Shown here: positions 25,542-33,242 of the stretch, piece by piece
How the letters are laid out: every line of letters begins with the position of its first letter
Position numbering within the stretch: position 1 is the stretch's first letter
Assembly: GCA_963775695.1 (NCBI GenBank)
Contig: CAVZJU010000009.1
Coordinates: 124,001 to 188,000 of the forward strand
DNA from: DATBLE01 sp963775695
GTDB lineage: Bacteria > Actinomycetota > Thermoleophilia > Gaiellales > Gaiellaceae
DNA: 64,000 nt
Direction: 5' to 3'
Translations under genes and position numbers: made by a program
Notes under the pieces: model-generated
Database searches by the model: none
Seen by the model: the letters and a program-made list of their open reading frames with translations, nothing else
Told to the model about the DNA's origin: nothing

Positions 25542-26063
25542 GTGAGCGAAGCGACAGAGAAGGCGATCCTCGCCGGCGGGTGTTTTTGGGGGATGCAGGA
25601 CCTCTTCCGGCAGCGGCCGGGCGTTCTGTCCACCCGGGTGGGCTATAGCGGCGGCGATGTTCCGAACGCGACCTACCGCAATCACGGCAAGCACGCCGAA
25701 GCGATCGAGATCGTCTTCGACCCGCAGCAGGTCACCTACCGTGAGCTGCTCGAGCTCTTCTTCCAGATCCACGATCCGACGACGGTGAACCGCCAAGGAA
25801 ACGACATCGGGACGAGCTACCGCTCGGCGATCTTCTACGTGGACGAGGAGCAGCGCCGGGTCGCCGAGGACACCATCGCCGATGTCGAGGCGTCGGGTCT
25901 TTGGCCGGGAAAGGTCGCGACCGAGGTGACGCCGGCGGGCCCGTTCTGGGAGGCAGAACCTGAACATCAGGACTACCTCGAGCGGTATCCGAACGGGTAC
26001 ACCTGCCACTTCCCGCGCCCGAACTGGGTGCTTCCGCGCCGGGCCGAGTCGGTCGCGCGCTAG
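25542..26063 (+). CDS. msrA: peptide methionine-S-sulfoxide reductase MsrA
   Basis: Repairs oxidised methionine in proteins, cytosolic. GGCFWG near the N-terminus holds the catalytic Cys14; GYSGGDVPNATYRNHGKHAEAIEIVFDP, HDPTTVNRQGNDIGTSYRSAIFY and the EPEHQDYLERYPNGYTCHFPRPNW end are all diagnostic. The GTG at 25542 has GGAGGTGCGG just upstream. Length 173 residues is normal. The Cys in YTCHFPRPNW may be the resolving residue. Monocistronic, followed by the IS5-type element. Confidence 0.95.
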   Translation: MSEATEKAILAGGCFWGMQDLFRQRPGVLSTRVGYSGGDVPNATYRNHGKHAEAIEIVFDPQQVTYRELLELFFQIHDPTTVNRQGNDIGTSYRSAIFYVDEEQRRVAEDTIADVEASGLWPGKVATEVTPAGPFWEAEPEHQDYLERYPNGYTCHFPRPNWVLPRRAESVAR

Positions 26064-26155
26064 TCCGCGCCTCCCAGAAAGTGAAGGCGGCTGACGGCCG
26101 TTCTGCCTGTCAGAGGCGGGACTCCTGGTCGCCTTCCAGACGGACCGACGACTTA

Positions 26156-26174
26156 AGGTCTATCCCGTTTGGAG
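26156..26174 (+). repeat. left terminal inverted repeat of the IS element
   Basis: AGGTCTATCCCGTTTGG matches the reverse complement of the right end (AGGGCCTATCCCGCTTGG) with one gap and two mismatches. Confidence 0.7.
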
Positions 26175-26227
26175 GGACCTGCGCGTTGACGGCGAAGCCT
26201 TCTTCGTCATCGACGAGGGAGGCGACG

Positions 26228-27078
26228 ATGGGTCTTGTGGTCAGGGACGATGGCTGGCGGATCCCGGACTGGCTGTGGGAGCGGATGGAGCCGTTGCTGC
26301 CGGCGCCGCCGCCGCACCCGTTGGGTTGTCACCGGCCGCGGGTGCCGAACCGTGATGCGATGGACGCGATCCTGCTGGTGCTGCGTACAGGGATGCAGTG
26401 GAACGCGCTGAATGCGACCGGGGTGTGTTCGTCCTCGGCGGCGCACCGGCGCTTTCAGGAATGGGAGCGGGTCGGCGTCTTCCACGAGTTCTGGCGGCAA
26501 GGGCTCCTGGACTACGACCAGGTGGTCGGGATCGACTGGGCCTGGCTCGCCTGCGACGGGGCGATGACCAAAGCGCCGCTGGGTGGGCCGAAGACCGGCC
26601 CCAATCCCACTGACAGAGCTAAAAAAGGGCGAAGCGGTCGGTCCTCAGCGAAGGCAAGGGAGTCCCGGTCGGGCTCGAGCACGAGGGCGCCAACCGCAAC
26701 GACCACAAGCTGCTGAAGGGCACGCTCGACTCGATCCCGATCGCGCGCCCCGAGCCGACCGCGGAGCAGCCGCAGGGGATCTCCCTCGACCGCGCCTACG
26801 ACAACGCCGACTCGCGCGAACTCGTCGACGAGTACGGGCTCACCCCGCACATCCGCAGCCGCGGCGAAGAGATCGACCTCAAGGCGAGCCGCCCCGGCTG
26901 GCGCGCCCGCCGCTGGGTCGTCGAAGCCTGCCACTCATGGCTCAACCGCAACCGCGCGATCCTGATCCGCTGGTCGAAGAAAGACGAGAACCACCTCGCC
27001 CTGCTCCAACTCGCCAGCGGCCTGATCGCCTTCAAGAAAGCCCACGCCGCACGACTCGCCCTCGCCCAAGCGGGATAG
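26228..27078 (+). CDS. IS5-family (DDE) transposase, two phases joined by a -1 shift
   Basis: The ATG at 26228 begins the first phase (MGLVVRDDGWRIPDWLWERMEPLLPAPP), which has the IS5/DUF4096 N-terminal domain and the first catalytic Asp (GIDWAWLACDGAMTKAPLGGPKTGPNPTDR), and stops at 26716. The second phase, one base back, continues with KRSVLSEGKGVPVGLEHEGANRNDHKLL, LDRAYDNADSRELV (second Asp) and WVVEACHSWLNRNRAILIRW (Glu) to a TAG at 27076. The change of phase lies at or just after AAAAAAGGG (26621-26629). Related IS elements use programmed slippage at such A-runs, so the gene may be functional; a single-base loss in the adjacent G-run is the alternative. Full DDE residues are present across both phases. 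Confidence 0.8.
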
Positions 27079-27082
27079 GCCC
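27063..27082 (-). repeat. right terminal inverted repeat of the IS element
   Basis: Reads AGGGCCTATCCCGCTTGG on the minus strand, pairing with the left end at 26156. The transposase stop codon lies inside it. Confidence 0.7.
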
Positions 27083-27250
27083 TTACCCAGCGCCCAAATG
27101 CTGGAGTTGCGTACCGTCCTCGAAAGCTAGAGGCTTGATGTGAAATTCGGCTCGCGTCGGGGCCGTTCCAGACCAAGACGGAGCCCGCGATCGTCCTCGG
27201 CGCGTAACAGCGTTACGTGTCGAGGGCGAGCGTGCCGCTCCGGCGCCGTG

Positions 27251-27691
27251 TCTGGGGCCCGGCTGGTCAACGACGCACAGTTCCTGGCGTGGACACTGAT
27301 GAACCGAGCCTGGATCGCGCTTACCTCCGGTGGCCTCGAGACGGCGCTTCGCGCGGCCGAAGAGAGTGCCGGCCTCGTCGATGACTTCGACGACAGCGCC
27401 GTTTCGAATTGGTCTGCAGGCATTCTCGGCGTCGTTCTGGCCGAGGCAGGCGAGGCCACCCGGGGTCTCGAGATCATCCTCGCGGGCACGGGCGGCCCCG
27501 AGCTGCCACTCGTCGCCGGCAACTTCCGCGTCATCAACCAGGAGCGAATCGTGCAGGCGTGGCTGGCGCTCGGAGACAGAGCCGAGGCCCGAACTGCCGC
27601 CGTCCGTGCCGAGACGGCCGCCGCCGCGCTGGGGCTCGATCGGGCTCGCTCCGCGGCGCAACGCGTCCGGGATCGCCAGTTCGAGAACTGA
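27251..27691 (+). pseudogene. C-terminal fragment of a TPR-containing regulator (AAA/LuxR type)
   Basis: The frame encodes helical repeats: LVNDAQFLAWTLMNRAWIALTSGGLETALRAAEESAGLVDDF, GVVLAEAGEATRGLEIILAG, and the end ERIVQAWLALGDRAEARTAAVRAETAAAALGLDRARSAAQRVRDR. This is the C-terminal tetratricopeptide part usual in large AAA or LuxR-type regulators. Sequence before about 27250 is Arg/Ser-rich noise up to the IS5-type right end, and no N-terminal part lies on the other side of the element, so this is a truncated gene rather than a simple insertion. An independent small helical protein is possible but less likely. Confidence 0.5.
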
Positions 27692-27718
27692 CGCAGGAGC
27701 GCTGAGGCGCGGACGGCG

Positions 27719-28147
27719 CTACTGAGCTGCGCCCAGCGCCTCCTTGATCTTGGCGATCGCGTCGGTCTCGCTCGGCTTGACGCCGGTCTTGGCGCTCGCG
27801 ACGTGCTCTGCGACTCCGATCACGAGCTCCTGATAGGCGGCCAGCCCGTCCGGTGCCTTTGTCTGGAAGGTCGCTGTCGCTGAGCGCAGTGCCTCGAGCG
27901 TCTCCGTCTCGACCTTCTCGCGCGAGGCTGTCAGGCCGAATCCAGTGCCGTGCACGTGTGTGAGATCCCGGATCAGCACGCTGTCGCTCTTCTCGCGCTG
28001 CTCGGCGAGATACTTCCCGATCGCGCTGGCCTCACCGAAGCTGTCGGTGAAGTCGGGGTCGCTGATCGAGACCAGTGCCCCCGCGCCCGTCACGCCCTTC
28101 TGCATCGTCTTCCATTCCTCTTCGGTGAAGTCAGCCTTGGTCGCCAC
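27719..28147 (-). CDS. conserved-looking hypothetical protein (142 aa)
   Basis: MATKADFTEEEWKTMQKGVTGAGALVSISDPDFTDSFGEASAIGKYLAEQ and the rest is mostly helical and acidic, without signal peptide, membrane helix or known catalytic motif. The opening FTEEEW.TMQKG resembles all-helical stress or metal-response proteins seen in actinobacteria, but I do not recognise a named family. The ATG at 28147 is preceded by GAGAGGAG-like purines. Ends near the IS-truncated fragment; no clear operon. Confidence 0.65.
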   Translation of the reverse strand: MATKADFTEEEWKTMQKGVTGAGALVSISDPDFTDSFGEASAIGKYLAEQREKSDSVLIRDLTHVHGTGFGLTASREKVETETLEALRSATATFQTKAPDGLAAYQELVIGVAEHVASAKTGVKPSETDAIAKIKEALGAAQ

Positions 28148-28219
28148 GTCGACTCCTCTCGTCTCGATCCCGGAGGTCCCATTCTCGCAGCGAACGGGCC
28201 GAAGCCGGTGACGGGCGCC

Positions 28220-28666
28220 TCAGCCGGCCAGCATGCCGCTGACGAGCGCCCGCCAGGTGAGCGGCCCGACGATCCCGTCCACGCTCAAACCGAGCGCTTG
28301 CTGAAAACCACGCACCGCCTGGTCCGTAATCGGCCCGAAGATCCCGTCGATCTGCACGCCCTGGCTGGGGTCGCCGGAGAGGTTCCGGAACTGGAACTCC
28401 TCCTGCACGCCCCGCACCGCCTCACCGTGGTCGCCGCGTCGCACCTGCACGATCAGCCTCGGCCAGGTCTGCGGCCCGACGATCCCATCTGCGGTCAGCC
28501 CGTTGGCCGTCTGCACCGCCTTCACCGCCGCCTCGGTGAGCGGGCCGAAGATGCCGTCCACGCTCACCTGCTGGCCGTGCGCGCGCAGCAGATGCTGAAG
28601 GGTACGCACCGGATGCCCGTTCGCACCCGGCCGAACCACAGGCCAAGGCTGAATCGGATCAGTCAT
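28220..28666 (-). CDS. protein of two peptidoglycan-binding domains (PG_binding_1)
   Basis: Free-standing 148-residue protein made of two PG_binding_1 repeats: VVRPGANGHPVRTLQHLLRAHGQQVSVDGIFGPLTEAAVKAVQTANGL and VRRGDHGEAVRGVQEEFQFRNL...IDGIFGPITDQAVRGFQQALGL, each ending DGIVGP.TW. There is no signal peptide, enzyme domain or membrane segment. A similar two-repeat protein is encoded at 44230. How it reaches the wall, if it does, is unclear. The ATG at 28664-28666 starts just before the first repeat. Divergent from the cyclase-AAA regulator gene. Confidence 0.85.
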   Translation of the reverse strand: MTDPIQPWPVVRPGANGHPVRTLQHLLRAHGQQVSVDGIFGPLTEAAVKAVQTANGLTADGIVGPQTWPRLIVQVRRGDHGEAVRGVQEEFQFRNLSGDPSQGVQIDGIFGPITDQAVRGFQQALGLSVDGIVGPLTWRALVSGMLAG

Positions 28667-28857
28667 CGAACGACGGCAACCCGAATCCTTGCACGCCGAA
28701 GCCTCGAATGCCAGCGGGCGATTCGCAGACGTTCTCCGACGCCGCACGCACCAGGCCTCTCTCGACGGCTGAAGCGCGGACGCTCTCATCGGCGAGCGCG
28801 TGCGGGCCCGAATGCCGGAGCCTATCCGCGGCCGGTGAAGGGTGCCACACTTGTCCC

Positions 28858-31800
28858 ATGCTGGCCTGTCCCGGGTGCGGCGAGTCGAACCCCGAGCACG
28901 CGCGGTTCTGCCTTGCCTGCGGCTCGCCACTCCTGGCAACGGATCCGGAGTCACGCCGGCGGGTCACTATCTTCTTCTGCGACCTGGCCGACTCGACCGC
29001 AATGGGCGAAAGGCTCGATGCGGAGGCGTTCCGTCGGGTGCTGTCCCGGTACTACGACACTGCCAGGGGCGTCGTCGAGCAACACGGTGGCGTGGTCGAG
29101 AAGTTCGTCGGCGACGCCGTGATGGCCGTCTTCGGCGTGCCGGTGCTGCACGAGGACGACGCCCTTCGTGCGGTGCGTGCCGCAGCCGCGCTGCGCGAGC
29201 GAACCGGCAGGCTCAACGACGATCTCGAGCGTGAGTACGGAGCGCGGTTGACGCTGCGGATCGGAGTGAACACCGGCGAGGTGATAGCCGGAACCGAGGA
29301 ACGACTCGCCGTCGGCGATGCGGTCAACGTCGCGGCTCGTCTGGAGCAGTCGGCGGGACCCGACGAGATTCTGCTCGGTTCGGAGACGTTTGCGCTCGTG
29401 CGAACCGCGGTGATCGCCGACCCCGTCGCGCCGCTGGTCGTGAAGGGCAAGAGCGAACCGCTATCGGCATGGCGGCTCGTGAGCGTGCACCCCGAAAGCC
29501 GCCCTGGCCGCCACTTCGACGTACCGATGGTCGGTCGCGGGCAGGAGCTCCGCCGGCTCGTCGACAGCTTCGAGCGCGCGCAGCGTAACCGCCGCTGCGA
29601 GCTGGTCACGATCCTCGGCCCCGCGGGTGTCGGCAAGTCACGGCTCGCCCACGAGTTCCTGGCGTCGCTCGACTGGCCGGCCGTGGTTCGTGGCCGCTGC
29701 ATCCCGTACGGCGACGGGATCACCTACCTGCCGGTCATCGAGGTCGTGCGACAGCTCGAGCCCCGGCTCGAGGAGCTCGAGCTCGATCCGGATGTGACCG
29801 TCACGCTCCAGAGCCTGCTCGATGCCGGAGAGACCGTCCACTCGACCGAAGAGATCTCGTTCGCAGTTCGCAGGCTGCTCGAAGCGGCCGCCCGCGCACA
29901 ACCACTCGTATGCGTTTTCGACGACATTCAATGGGGCGAGCCTGCCCTTCTGGAGCTCCTCGAGCAGCTGGCGGTTCTGTCCCACGACGCGCCGCTGCTT
30001 CTCTGCTGCATTGCACGAACGGATCTGAAGGAACAGCACCCCGGCTGGGTCGGGGCGCACAGCGAGGCGACGACCATCGTGCTCGAACCCTTGTCCTCGA
30101 ACGAGACGGGCGAGCTGATCGGCCACCTCGCCGCAGACGAGCCGCTCACCGAAGACCTGAGGAGACGCGTCCGGGAAGCCGCCGAGGGAAACCCGCTCTT
30201 CGTCGAGGAGATGATCGCGTTTCTCAGGGATGCGCCGGCGGGGGAGGTGACGGTTCCGGGGACGATCGCGGCTCTGCTCAGCGCCCGGCTCGACCAGCTC
30301 GAGCCGTCGGAGCGGGCGGTGCTGCAGAGAGGAGCAGTCGAGGGTCGCGTGTTCCATCGCGGCGCCGTGCAGGCGCTCGGTCCAGAAGATGCTCAGGTCG
30401 GTGCGTTCCTGACGGCGTTGGTGCGCAAGGAGCTCATCCGTCCGGATGACCCGCAGTTCGTGGGAGAAGACGCCTTTCGTTTCCGCCACCTGCTGATCCG
30501 CGACGCAGCCTACGACTCGCTGCCGAAGGAGGCGCGGGCGCAGTTGCACGAGCGGCTTGCCGACTGGCTCGAAGAGCGCCGGTCCGAGCTCGCCGAGATC
30601 GACGAGCTCGTCGGGCACCATCTCGAGCAAGCGTACGCCTATCGGGTCCAGCTTCGGCCGGCCGACGACCATGGGCGCCGTCTCGCACTCCGCGCCAGCG
30701 AGCTTCTCTCCGGCGCCGGCTCGCGAGCTCTCGGGCGCAACGACGTCGGTGCGGCAGTGAAGCTCCTCAGGCGCGCACTCGCGTTGCGGGACGAGGACGA
30801 CTCGGCGGTGGCGCTCAAGCTCGATCTCGGTCAGGCGCTGTTCCTGTCAGGAGACCTCCGTGCTGCCAGCGAGACGGCGGGTGACGCGGAAGCCCGCGCC
30901 GCCGCCGCCCGCAATGACGTGGGCGAGCTGCGCGGGCGTCTCCTATGCGCGCGGATCGCGGCACAGACGCCGAGTGAGGACACCGACAGTGGAGGGCCGA
31001 GCGCCGACTTGCTCGCCGTTGCCGAGGAGGCGCGGTCTGTCTTCGCTCGCGCCGGCGACGAGCTCGCACTCGCCGAAGCGTGGTTCGCGACTGCCTGGGC
31101 CGAGCTGATCCGTTGCCGCTGGGCGGCGATGCTCGAGGCGGCCGGCCATGCCCTCGAGCACGCCCGGCGCGGCGGCTCGGCGCGCTGGGAAGGGGAGCTC
31201 CCCGTCTGGCAGGGCACCGCCATGTTCTACGGCCCGACTCCCGCCGATGAGGCCCTTCGCTGGTACGAGGAGCAGCACACCGAGCATCCGGTCTCCCTCA
31301 CACAGCACGCGATACTCGAGGCGATGCGCGGGAATTTCGACCGGGCGCGTGCGCTCGCGGCCTCGGCGGACACGTCCGCAGCGGAGTTCGGGCAGAAGCT
31401 CTGGCTCGCGGCCGGCGGCATGGCCCTCTGGGAGATCGAGATGCTCGCGGGCGATCTCTCCGCCGCCGAGCGCGCGGCCCGGCGAAGCTGCGAGCTCCTG
31501 GAGCAACTGGGCGAGGTCGGGCATCGCTCGACCTCCGCCGGTCAGCTGGCCGCATCCCTCTACGCGCTCGCGCGTCTCGACGAGGCCCACGAGTGGACGG
31601 AAGCTGCGGAGGGGCTCGCGCCGACGGGCGACGTCTCGTCGCAGATGCTCTGGCGACAGGTCCGGGCTCGGATCCTCGCTCGTCGGGGCCAGCACGAGAA
31701 AGCTGAGGAGCTCGCCCACGAAGCGGTATTGCTCGCGGAGGAGACGGACATGCTCAACTACCACGCGAACGCACTTGCCGACCTGGCGGAGGTCGACGTG

Positions 31801-31980
31801 GCTGCCGGGCGCGCCGAGGACGGTCGCGCCCACATCGAAGAGGCACTCATCCTCTACCAGCAGAAGGGCAATCTCGTCGCCGTCGGGCGAGCCGGCCGAC
31901 GACTCGAGGAGCTAGAGACACACGCCGCGTCTCCTGAGGCAACGACGCGCCCTGTTAGGATCGCGCGGCGCGGCCACTAG
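28858..31980 (+). CDS. zinc-ribbon class III adenylate cyclase-like AAA regulator with TPR region
   Basis: 1040-residue cytosolic protein. N-terminal zinc ribbon (CPGCGESNPEHARFCLACG), class III nucleotide cyclase domain (about 36-210) with the metal ligands Asp42 (FFCDLADST) and Asp86 (KFVGDAVMAVFG), and the transition-state pair Asn158/Arg161 (AVNVAARLE), then an AAA/STAND ATPase with Walker A GPAGVGKSR (254-262), and a long TPR-like C-terminus. The catalytic residues of the cyclase are intact, unlike the protein at 15161. The substrate-specifying residues were not resolved, so ATP or GTP is open. The ATG at 28858 precedes the zinc ribbon directly. Followed after 11 bases by the 73-residue protein gene, suggesting one transcript. 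Confidence 0.9.
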   Translation: MLACPGCGESNPEHARFCLACGSPLLATDPESRRRVTIFFCDLADSTAMGERLDAEAFRRVLSRYYDTARGVVEQHGGVVEKFVGDAVMAVFGVPVLHEDDALRAVRAAAALRERTGRLNDDLEREYGARLTLRIGVNTGEVIAGTEERLAVGDAVNVAARLEQSAGPDEILLGSETFALVRTAVIADPVAPLVVKGKSEPLSAWRLVSVHPESRPGRHFDVPMVGRGQELRRLVDSFERAQRNRRCELVTILGPAGVGKSRLAHEFLASLDWPAVVRGRCIPYGDGITYLPVIEVVRQLEPRLEELELDPDVTVTLQSLLDAGETVHSTEEISFAVRRLLEAAARAQPLVCVFDDIQWGEPALLELLEQLAVLSHDAPLLLCCIARTDLKEQHPGWVGAHSEATTIVLEPLSSNETGELIGHLAADEPLTEDLRRRVREAAEGNPLFVEEMIAFLRDAPAGEVTVPGTIAALLSARLDQLEPSERAVLQRGAVEGRVFHRGAVQALGPEDAQVGAFLTALVRKELIRPDDPQFVGEDAFRFRHLLIRDAAYDSLPKEARAQLHERLADWLEERRSELAEIDELVGHHLEQAYAYRVQLRPADDHGRRLALRASELLSGAGSRALGRNDVGAAVKLLRRALALRDEDDSAVALKLDLGQALFLSGDLRAASETAGDAEARAAAARNDVGELRGRLLCARIAAQTPSEDTDSGGPSADLLAVAEEARSVFARAGDELALAEAWFATAWAELIRCRWAAMLEAAGHALEHARRGGSARWEGELPVWQGTAMFYGPTPADEALRWYEEQHTEHPVSLTQHAILEAMRGNFDRARALAASADTSAAEFGQKLWLAAGGMALWEIEMLAGDLSAAERAARRSCELLEQLGEVGHRSTSAGQLAASLYALARLDEAHEWTEAAEGLAPTGDVSSQMLWRQVRARILARRGQHEKAEELAHEAVLLAEETDMLNYHANALADLAEVDVAAGRAEDGRAHIEEALILYQQKGNLVAVGRAGRRLEELETHAASPEATTRPVRIARRGH

Positions 31981-31991
31981 AAGGAGGGACC

Positions 31992-32213
31992 ATGGACAAG
32001 CCTCGGACCAACATCGAGAGACTGGCGCACGAGGGCTACACCATCCAGACCGTCGCCGACGACCAGGAAATTCCCAAGGAATACGTGGACGTGATCGAGG
32101 ACTTGCGACCGGACGAGATCGAGCTGATCATCGACGTGACGCGTCGGCTCGAACGAGCTCGCGAGTGCCTCGGCGGTGAGCCTCATTACAAGATGTTCAT
32201 GCCTACCTTCTAG
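31992..32213 (+). CDS. 73-residue protein of unknown function with C-terminal GG and aromatic tail
   Basis: MDKPRTNIERLAHEGYTIQTVADDQEIPKEYVDVIEDL opens an acidic helical N-terminal two-thirds, and the end reads RARECLGGEPHYKMFMPTF. The last 11 residues after Gly-Gly are rich in aromatic and Met/Pro residues, unlike the leader-like front. AAGGAGGG precedes the ATG at 31992, which lies 11 bases after the cyclase-AAA gene. It overlaps the diiron enzyme gene by 38 bases. It could be a RiPP-like precursor or a small partner of that enzyme; neither is shown. No homologous family is recognised. Confidence 0.7.
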   Translation: MDKPRTNIERLAHEGYTIQTVADDQEIPKEYVDVIEDLRPDEIELIIDVTRRLERARECLGGEPHYKMFMPTF

Positions 32214-32913
32214 GCTCGGCACGAACGATCGGCTGACAAACAGCAAGCGTCTGCGGCTCAAGGTCGAGCTCCTCGTTCCAGCATTGGCGAGGCCGGGCGC
32301 TCTGCTGGTCGAACATCCACACGCGCGCGAGCTCTTTCCGCGTTACATGGCCGCCAGCTACCACCTGGCGCGCACGATGGTTCCGTTGATGGAGGCGGCG
32401 CTCGAACGCGCGCGGGAGCTTGCTCCGAACGATCCGGTCGCCGAGGGGCTGGCGGAGTATCTCGAGAGGCACATCCCCGAAGAGATGCACGGTGAGGAGC
32501 CCGGCGGCGCGGCGCTCGACGACCTCGAGGTGCTCGGGGTAGACCGGGTCGAGCTCCAGGCCCAGCTACCAGCGCCGAAGATGGCTGCCCTACTCGGGGC
32601 CCAGTACTTCTGGATCTTCCACTACCACCCGGTCGCCATCCTGGGATTTCTCCACCTCGAGGCCTACCACCCCCACCGTCCGTCGCTGGAGCAGTTCATC
32701 GAGCGGACCGGGCTTCCGCGTGACGGCTTTCGCCAGCTGCTGCTCCACTCGAAGCTCGACGCCGTGCACGCACGCGAGCTCGACCGTGTCCTCGACTCGC
32801 TGCCGCTCGAGCCCCACCACGAGCAACTGATCGGGCTGAGCGCCCTCCAAACGGTCGCGCTTCTGACCGAAGTATGGCTCGACGTCGTCGATCTCGGCGT
32901 GGTCGTCGGATAG
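32176..32913 (+). CDS. haem-oxygenase-like diiron oxidase (iron-containing redox enzyme family)
   Basis: All-helical protein of the TenA/PqqC-like haem-oxygenase fold. Probable iron ligands are visible in order: EHPHARELFPRYMAASYHLART, the YLERHIPEEMHGEEPGGAALDDLEVLG segment (ExxH), FHYHPVAILGFLHLEAYHP, and HSKLDAVHARELDRVLDSLPL. These spacings are typical of the iron-containing redox enzyme group, whose members do oxidative cleavage, N-oxygenation or alkene formation. The conventional start is GTG at 32176, inside the upstream gene, which gives 245 residues; the family-like sequence begins about 15 residues later. Translation is probably coupled to the small upstream gene. Substrate unknown. 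Confidence 0.8.
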   Translation: MSLITRCSCLPSRLGTNDRLTNSKRLRLKVELLVPALARPGALLVEHPHARELFPRYMAASYHLARTMVPLMEAALERARELAPNDPVAEGLAEYLERHIPEEMHGEEPGGAALDDLEVLGVDRVELQAQLPAPKMAALLGAQYFWIFHYHPVAILGFLHLEAYHPHRPSLEQFIERTGLPRDGFRQLLLHSKLDAVHARELDRVLDSLPLEPHHEQLIGLSALQTVALLTEVWLDVVDLGVVVG

Positions 32914-33148
32914 CCGTCACCCTTGCCACCCTATTCGTCGCCCGTCGCGGCGCCGCAGCCTGCGAATGTGCTCCAATCGGCCCACACCTGTGGCGCGCCA
33001 CGCCAGGCGCAGCAAAGGAAGGAGAGAACCACAGCTCCGGGACCAGTGGGGAAGGACGGCGCTGGCGTCGACGTCGACGATGACGTCCAGTTCGATTCGA
33101 ACCTCAGGCAGAGCCGGCAACGAGCACGCTCGCCTTGACAGGACGCTC

Positions 33149-33178
33149 TTGAGTACACGGCCGATGAAGCTGTAGGGT
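33149..33178 (+). promoter_or_regulatory. putative sigma-70-type promoter of the ABC importer operon
   Basis: TTGAGT at 33149-33154 and TAGGGT at 33173-33178 are separated by 18 bases, which would start transcription near 33185, about 58 bases before the binding-protein ATG. The gap 32914-33242 otherwise shows no gene. Confidence 0.4.
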
Positions 33179-33242
33179 CCAGCCTGCGACTTATTTCATC
33201 CCCATGCTCGACGCCCGAGGACGTTGAGTGGGAAAGGACGTG

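Larger units (their letters stand above)
26156..27082 (+). mobile_element. IS5-family insertion sequence, 927 bp, with 3-bp target duplication
   Basis: Bounded by imperfect terminal inverted repeats and flanked on both sides by TTA (26153-26155 and 27083-27085), which reads as a target-site duplication. It contains one transposase gene read in two phases. The right junction cuts into a truncated TPR-type gene. The repeat ends and duplication make an intact element likely. Confidence 0.8.

Noticed and set aside
33134..33165. TTGACA at about 33135 as a -35 box for the importer operon.
   Set aside because: No -10-like hexamer lies 16-18 bases downstream; TTGAGT/TAGGGT slightly further on fits better.
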